From positions 50,423-81,668 of the forward strand of contig MLAK01000665.1 in NCBI GenBank assembly GCA_001839685.1: a stretch of DNA of 31,246 nt, written 5' to 3'. Within the stretch, counting starts at the first letter, position 1. Each line of letters starts with the position of its first letter. Positions 7,758-17,477 of the stretch are shown piece by piece. The DNA is from Tritrichomonas foetus. Lineage: Eukaryota > Parabasalia > Tritrichomonadida > Tritrichomonadidae. A model generated the notes under the pieces. That model had not been told where the DNA came from, made no database searches, and saw nothing but the letters and a program-made list of their open reading frames with translations. The position numbers and the translations under genes were made by a program.

Positions 7758-10700
7758 TTATATCTGTATAGAAACAACACAAAATTCATAATAATCCGAT
7801 AATATAAGCTGTGTCCCAACTCTGGAAATCTGAATCGAAGGATTCTTCACAGATTTAAAAATATTATAATCAGATACAATTTCACCAATATTAGCAAGTC
7901 GCAATAAAGCCGCACTCATCATCAAAGCTTGTGAAAACAATTCAAAATGCATATTCTCACTTTTTTCGTCCATTAAAAGGCATCTGTCACCCAAGACCAA
8001 AGATGCTTTTGCGAAATTGAAAGCAAATCCCATAATTCGTGTTACAAATGAAATTGCTTCACGAATGAACTGTCTTGAATTTCCTCCAGTAGAAAAATTC
8101 ACAAAAATTGCAAAGAAACTAAATCGTTTTGTTGTTAATAAGAACAGCGTTGAAAATTGTTCAGAAACTTTAGTTACATCTTCTGTAAACTTTTCAAATT
8201 GTTTAAATTCTTTACTAAAAGAAATTTCAACAATTGCAAATTTTACAACCATTCGAATTGATTCATTTCGAATCATTTCAATTGAACTTGGTAATAATTC
8301 GTTTATTAAATACAACTTTTCATTTTTCATGTTGGTAATTTTAGTTTTCAATGTGAAAGCTTGAGACATGTCATTGATGATGAAGCATAAAGTTCGATCA
8401 TTAAATAATCGTCTTTCAAAATCATCAATAGGATTTTGTGCACGTGTGCAAAGATGAATGGAGTAATATTTTGTCTTTCCAGAAATTGGATCGACAACTT
8501 TCTCAGGAACTTTTTGAATTTTTTTCCCTTTATATTTAGAACCAAACATACATTTTGCAGTAGAATTCATTCTTCTAATAGTGAAAGAAGAATCACAAAC
8601 AATTATACCATTGGACATGTTTTCCATCAAATCGGAATCATGAGAATCAGGCATTGGTCTTTCCAAATCAATAGGGATTTCGAAAAAGGGTGATTTTTGT
8701 GGCATTAAACATAAAAGTCGAGCCATCAAATTAAATGTGCTGTGAATATCAGTAATCATGACGATTTCCGATGCAAAAATGATGACTTGAAGAATGAAAT
8801 ATAAAAGAAAAGCAACAATTGCTTCCATGATAGTAATTGTGGTTTTGAAATTATATGATTCTTTGGCAGAATTCTTTAAAGCTAAAGATGTTATAGGTAA
8901 TTGAATTAAAGGGTCAATACTTGATTGATAAATTCCATTATGCGTTGAAAATTGAATTTCGTACAAAATTATAGCAACCTGGGAAATGTAATCACTAAAT
9001 TCTATAGATATAGATTTATCATTTAATGGCCAAAAGTGCATAGTCTGGAGAGGATAAATGTGTTCTGGATGGAAACAATTAATAACAACATTATCATGAA
9101 ATGAATTATTATTTTGATAATCAGAATCCGTGTTCAAACTTTGTAAAGCTGCATATTCCCGTAAAATGTTATGTTTCATGATAGAAATTTTATCACGATC
9201 AAAATTCAACATTGCGATGAAAAATAAAGAGGAACGAAAGATTGGCATAGATATAGCAAGATTGTAGATAGACAAATCTTGTTGTACAATATTTTGATGA
9301 ATGACTACAGAAACAAACATAAAGACAAAATGTACAGCGAAAGAAATCACAACCAAGATAAGCAAATTGATATTATAATATGCGGTAAAAGACAAAGTAT
9401 GGTAAGACACAATTTGTTGGGAATTGGGTGCCATTTGCCAATATTTATTATATAACGCCATAATTTCATGTTTGCTGATTAGAATAGGCTGGTAGGATAG
9501 AATATCTATCACGCGAACTTGATCAAGAAGTATAAAAGAAAATATAATTAAAGTTATCACCAAAAAAATACTAAGAGCCAATGCTAGATAAATTATAGTA
9601 CTAGTGTAGGTATTATTATATCTGATTAAAGATTTTTCTCTATCATCAACAAATTCTAGAAGAAAATTAAATCCAACAATCAATCGTCTAGTTAGTTCAA
9701 AATAACTAATTTCATTATCTAAATATCTTCAGATATTCTGTAATGTTGTGTTCACTTTTTCGGTTGATATAAAAGGAAGAGAGTCAGTTTCTTCTGAAAT
9801 AATTTCCAAAAATAAATCGATTTTATGGGATGTGGTATTTTTTATTTGATCAAGATTGCCATCATTATAAATTACAAATTTTAGATATTGGTTCAAAAAA
9901 CTGAAAGAAGTATCAAATTCAGCAAAAAGAACATTGTAAAAGGAATCAACCAGAGTCCTTTCATTAAAGGGGTCATTCGTTGCAACAAAAAATATTGCAG
10001 CACATAGAAATGTGAGACAAAAAACCACAGAAGAGAATACAATTAAAGAAACATAGCGGCATACTTGATTTTTAAATTTATAATTATTGGCTTCTTTACA
10101 AATTTGAAGTCGATCATCAGAAAAATGATTGATTTGATTAGAAACAACATCAAATTGGGGAAATGATTCTTTCTTTGAAAGTTCAAGATTATTGATTAAT
10201 GAATCATCTGATGAATTATTTAATGGTTGTTTTAAAGAATCAGGAAATGATGTCTTTTCGGTTCCAAAAATAGGGTACCGATTATTAGTTGGGACAGTTT
10301 CATCACTCATATTGATTAAATCATCATCATATGGATCTTCATAGTCTTCATTATTATGAGGTAAGTTGTCTTTAGTGAGTAATTCACGATTATGGTCATC
10401 ATATTTTTTGGGATCAATTTTCCGTTTCTTATTTTCCTTTTTCTGATCAGCTTTTGTTGTTTTTGTTTCGTCAGTATTGGATTTTTTGGATAATTTGTGT
10501 CGCCTTTTTTGTTTGATTTCTCGATGTGATCTAGCTAGAGTTTGATTATTTTGTCTTTCTATGAAAGTCGTTGTTAGTGTAGGTAAATAACGAACCTGTT
10601 CATGCTTAATATATTTTTGTGTTAATTGATCATAATCGACAGATGTCAAATTCGCCGTCACACTTGTAATAAATTCGATATATTTGGCACGATACAGGTC

Positions 10701-12200
10701 ATCAGAATATTCATTTATGTTGTTTTGGATGAAAAAGTTTTCTGCATTTTTAATCACTTTGGTTAGACGATAAGCACAGTAACCAATATTACTCATATTA
10801 CTATGTAGCACTGAATACCAAAACTCGTAATGACATTGATAACAGTCTGATAAAATTTTATCGACTTGTTTTTGTCTTTTTGAAACTCGTTCATCATTCA
10901 TTGAGAACACAGATTCACTAGTAAATTCAACTAATGCTGCTAATTGTATATAATTTAATAGATTGCAGTCAGATTTCATCAATAAAGTAACTGCAAGCTC
11001 AAATACTAAAGTTGACCAGTTCGACTTTGAAAACATAAATCTAAGTAAAACGACAGAAAGATCAACTGATTCCGTAAATGTTGAAAAAATATTTTTGAAT
11101 TCATCTGGAGTTATTTTTACATCTTCCGGATGCGAATAAGTGAGTAAGAGAATGAGTTGTCGAATATTTCCATGATTGAATTTCTTTTGTCTGCTCCATT
11201 TTTTCTTTGTGATCATATAATAAATGACAGAAAATGTAAGTAAAACGATCAATAAAACAATCATTATTACAAAAAGGTAAATTTCACGTAATTCGACAAA
11301 ATGAAATAATAAATTCACAATTGTTGAACATAGTAGAAGGCAGCATGTACAAATAGATACTTGTTGGCCAATAAATGCAATGAAAAGAGGAGATAAAAAT
11401 AAAGGAATAAGCATATGTAAAGAAATTACCATTAGAATTCCATCAACAAAAATAATTTCGATTTTAGAATATTTTAAAAAAAAAGAAATTGTCTGAATAA
11501 TGACAGTAATGAAAAATTCAATACAAAATCTAAATGCTTGATTGGCATTGTTGTTTGATAGTGGAAAGTCTAATTGTTTAATTTCCAAAATTGTTCGTAA
11601 AAGTAAAAGAGAAAGTGAGGGGAGACTCAATAAAGAAATTATTGGAATGATTAAAAATAGTAAATTTCCAGTTTCAGAAAGCTGAATTAATGATGCTGTT
11701 AAATTTGAGAGTGTGTAAGCAATTAAAAAGACTGAAAGTCCATGACATACATAAAAAAACATGTTTCTCAAAACTACACCAAGGTATCTATTTGTGATAT
11801 GAAAAAAATAAGCAATATAACCAACCAAACTGATTAAAAAGATGATGATTTGAATGTAAAAAGGTGGAAAAAATAGAAAATCGTTTGGATCATCAGAACG
11901 ACGATAATGAACCCATCCAATAAAAGTAAATAATGTTTTGTTTGATGGCACTGCATATGCAAATGTCATGAAAAACATAAACACAAGAAAAAAGATGAAA
12001 ATAATATTAATGTATAAAGAGGCTCCTGAAAAAGTGCCAATACTGTCTGATAAAAAAGTGAAAAAAGATTCAAAAATAAGATTTTTTTTCATCTGCTTTT
12101 TGAGAATGTCCGCCGTTATACGGAGATTGCGAAGGCTTTTGGAGTTTATTAAATTGTGTTTGGGGCGAGATAAAGTGATAGTGCCCTTCTTCTCCTGCAT
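7758..12200 (-). pseudogene. Many-membrane-span PAS/cyclase-like receptor gene interrupted by one in-frame TGA
   Basis: Two long minus-strand frames (12200-9729 and 9728-7758) are in the same phase and separated only by a TGA at 9731-9729; without it the gene has ~1480 codons. The second part has no ATG near its beginning; the frame is open directly from the TGA. Part one (823 aa) has about eight hydrophobic spans in residues ~50-335, a ~350-residue hydrophilic cytosolic region with a KKR-rich and acidic stretch, and another span near 715-740 followed by a presumably external segment. Part two adds three spans, then a PAS-like segment (NGIIVCDSSFTIRRMNST, plus strand ~8570-8620) and a C-terminal ~190 residues shaped like a class III nucleotide cyclase (LLPSSIEMIRNE... 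FAIVEISFSKEF) but without the metal-binding Asp pair. This layout resembles trichomonad adenylate/guanylate cyclase-like membrane proteins. It may be a nonsense pseudogene, a readthrough gene or a base error. Confidence 0.7.
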
Positions 12201-12594
12201 CCTTTGGTGATTTCCAATTTTCTTTCAATTTCATTAACTTTTTCTATGAATATTTATTATTTTCACAGATATAATATCTATAACGTTGATGATATTGAAA
12301 CAAATCAGCTTTTTCAGAAGTTCATAACTTTTTCTATTATTGTTCGGTATTTCATCGTTGAATGATTTCTCCAAGAAAATATGTGGAACTATTTCAACAA
12401 TTAGCCTATTAACAGAATAATTGAATTAAAAAAAAAAATTTTTTTCACATTCACAACCATGTGATTTCTATTAATGTTGACATTATCGTAAAATAAATCA
12501 AAAATAAATCAAAAAGCTGTAATTATTTTGTATATGTACTGAAAAAATAATGATTAAAAAAAAATTAAAATGATATTTATTTAATGTAAATGCT
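12201..12594. other. Spacer upstream of the PAS/cyclase-like gene
   Basis: AT-rich, with A/T homopolymers near 12427-12445. Minus-strand TCACC lies 8 bases before the ATG at 12200 and resembles, but does not fully match, the initiator. No gene seen. Confidence 0.45.
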
Positions 12595-13060
12595 TTTGCC
12601 ATATTCTAATATTTCATCTACTAACTTGTGGATGCAGATTCTTCGAAATCTTTGCAGATTTTTTGGTCGTGAACAGTCAATCCAACTTTGTACCAGTCAG
12701 CAACCAAGAAACCATCATATCCCCAATCTACTTTGAAAACTTCAATTACAAGCCAACGGTTGGTAATCCATCAATTGATTGTCATGTAAGTTCCGCAACT
12801 AACATCGAATTCCTCCTTGAATTGTTGCAGAAAATACGAATGAAACTACCTTCTTGATGTGTCAGTTTCTGAAGGATCTCTTCCGCTGGATGCATCCAGC
12901 ATAGTGCTTAGCACAAGCTAAAATCTTATCTGGATCACCTGAATGCAGATTTATGAACTGGAACTCTTGATGTTTTCATATTGAAATATTCATAGGTCAG
13001 TATCTTGTCTTTTAGTGGTGAGTCATCTCTTGGTGGACGTGTCATTGATACTCAGCTCGC
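12595..13060 (-). pseudogene. Glycoside hydrolase family 3 (beta-glucosidase) relic
   Basis: No intact frame exists here, but minus-strand fragments in all three frames line up in the order of a GH3 N-terminal domain. From high to low coordinates: DKILTYEYFN (like the GEDPxLTxxY block), GDPDKILACAKHYAG (the KHFAG block, ~12900-12945), SGRDPSETDTSRR, YFLQQFKEEFDVSCGTYMTIN (in two parts, the Fke...MtsYN block), SIDGLPTVG, and VDWGYDGFLVADW (~12694-12735). The last corresponds to the GFDGxVVSDW block, whose Asp is the GH3 nucleophile; that Asp is still present. Several frameshifts and stops separate the pieces, and the C-terminal GH3 domain is missing. A further open piece at 13052-13219 (-), containing AIRIFGTPAVTGNFF, may be its upstream part or something else. 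Dead gene. Confidence 0.75.
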
Positions 13061-13563
13061 GATTTTTTTCAGAAAAATTTCATTAAAAAAATTACCTGTA
13101 ACTGCTGGAGTTCCAAAAATTCTAATTGCGTATGAAAATGCTAAAATTTCCCGTTCTGATGTCGAGATAGCAGAAATATGCATTGAAAGTATTGACATGC
13201 CACTTTCGATCTCATGTGGTTACAATAATATATTAAGTATATATTTATCAATATTATTTTAATAAAAACTATTGTGTAGTTTCAGAAAATAAAGTTTTGT
13301 GAATTGATTTATATCACAAATAATAAACAATAGCAAAAAAAGATATGTCATTGATTCATTGATTAGCAGTATCCAAAAAAATACAATTTTTACTTTTTTA
13401 TCGCAGAAACTATCGATTTTCATTTCCTCAGAAAATGAATTTAATAAATTGAAATTGATTTAATCTCTCAAAAAATCATTAGTCCAAATTTAAATCATCG
13501 GAAGCATTATTTGAATAAAAACATTGTTAATTTCTTCTTTTCAATGATTTTTTCTGAATTCCA
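13061..13563. other. Spacer between two decayed genes
   Basis: Includes a 55-codon minus-strand open piece (13219-13052) of coding-like composition and no sure identity. The rest is AT-rich with no feature recognised. Confidence 0.4.
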
Positions 13564-15079
13564 CTATTGATTTTCTTCAATTCTGTTGTTTTGTAAAAGA
13601 TTCCATATTTGTTTGTTATTTAATCTTTGAGCTATCATAAAAGGTGTTTCTATAAAAAACAGGTGAAAACCCATGTAAATAAGTCGTAACATTTTCAACT
13701 AATGATAAAAAACAGCATGAAAATTAAAGATACATCTTTCAAATTGATATCAATTTCTTGGTTTTCGAGTAAAAGTTCAACCATTTTAATATTTTCATTT
13801 TCACAAGCAAAATGTAATGCTGTTCGAATAACAAAGAAAAAACTCCATTTTTATTGCTTTTTTTATTAATCCGAGGATGTTCATTTTCATCAAAGGTATA
13901 ACATTTTCCAGCTAACAAAGCAATTTTTACGAAGTCATTATTATTATGTTTTGAAGATTGATATAAAACATCTTCGATGGCATAATTTAGTGATGGAAAA
14001 TCATCATAATCTAATAAAGTTTCAAAAATTTTAGGACAACAATATTTTGCGCATTCTCCAGAATAGATAAATTTTTCTGCATTCTGCAAACCTCCAAAAT
14101 TTTGGATAATCCATTCAAAAATGTCATATCTATGGTATTTTATACAACTGAACATAGTTCCTGAAAAATGATTATATCCATGTTGTTGACAAATGTGGAT
14201 AATCTCGAGATTACCACCAGAAACAGCAAAAGATTCAATCGAAAGTTCTAATCGGGATCCATTCATTAATAAATACTTAAAACATTTAATTGATCCAAAG
14301 AATGCAGCACAAGCAATGTATCTACATCTTAAATAGATACCAAAAATTAACAAATAAATATCTATATGTTTAAGTGCACCATTAAAATCAAATGTGGGGC
14401 TTGAAGCCATTTTTTGGAGTTCAAGAATATTATCATGAAATAATATGGAAACTATTGGTTCAATATGCTCTTCAATATTATTAGAAACTGTTGCTTTCGG
14501 AAAACTATTATTTATAGTATTTTGATTCATATCTACACTTGCATCTGAATTAATTAGATGGATTTCAAATTTAATATTGTTCAAATTCAAACTTTTTATT
14601 CGATGATTTAATTTATTTACAAGTCTTTCTAAATATCGTGGATGCTTTTCTGCAATATATTTCACATAATCATCAGTTGATAAAATATTTGATGTACAAT
14701 ATTTGTGAACAAAGTGAAATATAGCATTTTCATTGAAATTTAATTTTTCTACTAATTCAAAATTTTTATGCAATAGCAGTTCTTCCAACATTCCAAGTTT
14801 TTTTACATCAATTTTTATATCAATTTGAGGAATTCTCATGTATTTTGAGAATACATAGAGAAAATTTTCATTATCATCAGTTAATTCAAAGTCATTTCCA
14901 TTTAAAATATCACTTATTTGTTGTTTTAATTCGGAATCAATAACTAAATCTGGGATATCAATTTTGAATACTTCTTCCTTCTCATGAATTGAATAAAAAC
15001 CAAGAAAAGCTTCGCTGTAACGAATCAGACTATCATCATTACAAAATATTTCTTCGTCATTTATGAAAATAGAAATCAT
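13564..15079 (-). pseudogene. Ankyrin-repeat protein (DUF3447 type), frameshifted 3' end
   Basis: The intact frame runs from the first ATG (15079; MISIFINDEEIF) to a TGA at 13741-13739, 446 residues. The N-terminal half is the Asn/Glu/Lys-rich helical region usual in trichomonad ankyrin proteins; around residues 245-310 there is the characteristic YIACAAFFGSIKCFKYLLMNG and FAVSGGNLEIIHI pattern (DUF3447/ankyrin). The frame is lost at the A6 run 13837-13842: a different frame then reads TALHFACENENIKMVELLLE and NQEIDINLKD, a textbook ankyrin repeat. A second shift near 13700 is needed to reach ETPFMIAQRLNNKQIWNLL, another repeat end, with its stop at 13566-13564. So the ancestral gene ended ~175 bases further on. 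Either a young pseudogene or homopolymer errors. Ankyrin repeats bind protein partners; no specific role can be given. Confidence 0.8.
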
Positions 15080-15844
15080 TAGGCACCAATAAATCAAACA
15101 AACATCTCAAATTTTCTTAAGCTCTGTTTATTTTCAATTATCATTAAAATCACATGTTATTAACCATACTGGTGTTAACATCATGTAATGCCCCGCTCAG
15201 GCCAGTCATTTTTATCGATGTCCAAAGTGGGTTTTTATGAATGCCAAACAAAATTGGCAAAAATTCTAATATGAAGGATGATCTTTACTATCAAAAAACT
15301 TGTGTTTTAGAAAGTTCAAAATGCCCAGACAAGGAACTCAATTTCGACTAACTTTACCTGGATAAAATTTCCATTTTTTTGCCCAGTTACCCAGAAAATC
15401 AAATCAATTTTCAATTGTGAAAATTTCAATGATATAACATCAAAATAACATCAAAAGAACATCAAATCAAATGTAAATTAGCAATACTAAAAAAATCCTT
15501 TAATGATAAAAACTTGTTGACTGGAAAGTGTCTTCCAGATGTACAGGTCAGTGGGACAAACACTCATGAAAAAGCTGGACACAGCTAGCTTACATTATTC
15601 ATCATAAAGGTCAATAATGTTTATTCAATTGGGGATATCCAACAATCTCTGTGATGGAAAAACCACATTTAATTTAACATACTAAATCTGATTAAATAAT
15701 GAATTATTATTACTTGTCATTATATTTCCAGCCAAATAATCATTGAAAAATCTGTTTTCTGAATTCCATCCTGGTGATGTCAAACTTTTTCACAATTTTT
15801 CGAATGATTTTTTTTTTTTATTTTTCAATTTTAAAAATGTCATA
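15080..15844. other. Intergenic region between divergent ankyrin genes
   Basis: Contains the upstream regions of both ankyrin genes. Around 15180-15390 the sequence is less AT-rich and open over several stretches (for example PLRPVIFIDVQSGFL, then KDDLYYQKTCVLESSKCPDK after a stop), suggesting a relic of unknown origin. A T11 run lies at 15809-15819. No intact gene. Confidence 0.4.
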
Positions 15845-15849
15845 TCACA
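15845..15849 (+). promoter_or_regulatory. Initiator-like element (TCACA)
   Basis: TCACA with its A at 15847 lies 11 bases before the ATG at 15858. A second match, TCATA, is at 15840-15844. These sit downstream of two possible earlier ATGs (15777, 15837) and are the reason for preferring 15858 as the start. Confidence 0.4.
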
Positions 15850-15857
15850 AAGACAAA

Positions 15858-17279
15858 ATGGAGTCGATTTTATTAAAAGATAAAGAAACTCTCCAAAAAT
15901 TACTCACGATATCAAAAGATAAAATAAAAGAGATTAATGATTATATAATATCGTCGACTTTATTAAATAAAAAAAAAACATTAATTTCGTTATTGCGTAT
16001 CTTTAATGTTGTTGTCCAATGTCGGCCAAAATCATTAACTTTTATAAAGACATTAATTGAATCAATATCTGATAAGATCCAATTATTTTTGAAAAGTGAA
16101 GAGCTTTACTTAATTTTTAATCATATGTCGATTATTGTTTTTCTGCATGACATGGATTTAATAGATTTCGAAACAATTTATAATTATTCGCATCGTTCTG
16201 ATGAAGTATTTGCATTTTTTTATTATTCCATAAAATTGCATGATCTGAGTTATTTCCGAACCAGAATCAGTTTAGGACGCTCTAAAATAATGAAATTAAT
16301 TTCTAAAGATAGATATCTACCTGATTCATATTATCATTTTCAATATTGCTTAGAAGGGGTGAATCATTCAGAAATTGCCAAAATAATTCGAGATGATGAT
16401 ATTCTTTCATTTCAAGCTATTATTTCTCAAACAAATCTTCCACTGAACTCAGAAATTCCTTTTTCAATTTATGAATCAAATGATTTAATCAAGCGAAAGG
16501 CGAATAACACACAATTAATTGAATATTCTGCATTTTACGGTTCGATACATATTTTTAAATTCTTAATTATGCAAATGGAAAAACTCCCTGATAATATTTC
16601 TATTTTCGCAGTTGCTGGTGGATGTTATGAAATAATTCATATTCTTGAAGCTCATAAATTATTGTTTGATGAAAAATGTGTGGCAACTGCTGTTGAATTT
16701 CATCATAATGATATATATGATTATTTATTGACCAAGTATGATATTACAAAAATTGTTTCTAATTCATTTTTTCCTTCAATATTGCGTTATAATATTGATA
16801 TATTTTTAAATTCAATTAATAATTTTGATATTGAAGAAAGAGATATAGAAGGATGGAATGCAATTCATTGTGCTGCAATTTCTGATCGAATTAATATGAT
16901 TAAATTTTTAATAAAATTCTCTCAGAATAGAATCGATTTACACTCACTAACTCCACTTGGAAACAATCCATTTCATTTTGCTCTTCAAAAAGGGAATCCA
17001 GACATTGTTGAGTTTTTCATTAAGCATTGTTCAATCGATATAACAGAAGTTGATCAATTTGATTGTATGCCTTTGTTTACAGCTGTAAGGGAAGGGCATC
17101 TAATGATTACCAAAATGTTAACAAAAATGAAAAATTGTGATATCAATCATAAAAATTACCGAGATGAAACAGTTTTAATTCTTGCTGCACGACATGGATA
17201 TTTTGATATTGTTCGATATTTACTTACGTTAAAAGATATAGACATTCATCATAAAAATTTAGGAAAAATTTTCACATAA
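15858..17279 (+). CDS. Ankyrin-repeat protein (DUF3447 type), probably truncated by a frameshift
   Basis: About 473 residues from MESILLKDKETL. Earlier in-frame ATGs exist at 15777 and 15837, but the 15777 extension is Phe/Ile-rich and encoded by a T-run spacer, so I favour 15858. The N-terminal ~220 residues are the helical region of trichomonad ankyrin proteins. Then comes the DUF3447-like block (LIEYSAFYGSIHIFKFLIMQ, FAVAGGCYEIIHILEAH), followed by four ankyrin repeats (WNAIHCAAISDRINMIKFLI, NPFHFALQKGNPDIVEFFI, PLFTAVREGHLMITKML, TVLILAARHGYFDIVRYLL). The frame ends at TAA 17277-17279 just where a further repeat is expected; that repeat is found in the +1 frame at 17290-17388. Protein-binding scaffold by family; partner unknown. 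It may be a pseudogene or carry a sequence error. Confidence 0.75.
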   Translation: MESILLKDKETLQKLLTISKDKIKEINDYIISSTLLNKKKTLISLLRIFNVVVQCRPKSLTFIKTLIESISDKIQLFLKSEELYLIFNHMSIIVFLHDMDLIDFETIYNYSHRSDEVFAFFYYSIKLHDLSYFRTRISLGRSKIMKLISKDRYLPDSYYHFQYCLEGVNHSEIAKIIRDDDILSFQAIISQTNLPLNSEIPFSIYESNDLIKRKANNTQLIEYSAFYGSIHIFKFLIMQMEKLPDNISIFAVAGGCYEIIHILEAHKLLFDEKCVATAVEFHHNDIYDYLLTKYDITKIVSNSFFPSILRYNIDIFLNSINNFDIEERDIEGWNAIHCAAISDRINMIKFLIKFSQNRIDLHSLTPLGNNPFHFALQKGNPDIVEFFIKHCSIDITEVDQFDCMPLFTAVREGHLMITKMLTKMKNCDINHKNYRDETVLILAARHGYFDIVRYLLTLKDIDIHHKNLGKIFT

Positions 17280-17289
17280 TTTTTATGTA

Positions 17290-17388
17290 AACGCCTTTTA
17301 TTTTATTGATATGGCGGGTCTTCATGATGAAATGATGGAATTATACGAGAGATATCATTCAGATAAGGGAAAAATAAATCCAGCATGA
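17290..17388 (+). pseudogene. Out-of-frame last ankyrin repeat of the preceding gene
   Basis: In the frame +1 to the ankyrin gene the sequence reads NAFYFIDMAGLHDEMMELYE, then RYHSDKGKINPA and TGA. This resembles a final ankyrin repeat plus a short tail (AGxHxExxELYE). It follows the premature stop by 10 bases, so a single insertion or deletion between about 17255 and 17290 would explain it. Confidence 0.65.
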
Positions 17389-17405
17389 AAAAAAAAAAAA
17401 AAAAA
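17388..17405 (+). repeat. A18 homopolymer
   Basis: Eighteen consecutive A between the 3' ends of the ankyrin gene and the convergent phosphatase gene. It may be a 3' UTR tract or a trace of an inserted poly(A) copy; no target duplication could be seen. Confidence 0.6.
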
Positions 17406-17477
17406 TTTATATATAACTTTATCTTTATAAATAATAATAAAAACATTGTCGAGATTTGTGATCGAACATTGGAATGA

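Noticed and set aside
9684..9728. Separate downstream gene starting near 9683
   Set aside because: That start is TTG; the frame is continuous with the upstream gene except for one TGA, so one split gene is the simpler reading.
12663..13262. Two plus-strand frames (64 and 85 codons)
   Set aside because: They are antisense to the GH3 relic and its neighbouring fragment; their openness comes from the minus-strand coding history.
15080..15097. Upstream extension of the minus-strand ankyrin gene
   Set aside because: It begins at TTG; the first ATG is 15079. The same reasoning moved the starts at 19247 to 19205, 22512 to 22509 and 30874 to 30859.
15777..15857. Longer N-terminus for the plus-strand ankyrin gene
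   Set aside because: The extra residues are Phe/Ile-rich, encoded by a T-run spacer, and initiator-like motifs lie downstream of that ATG.
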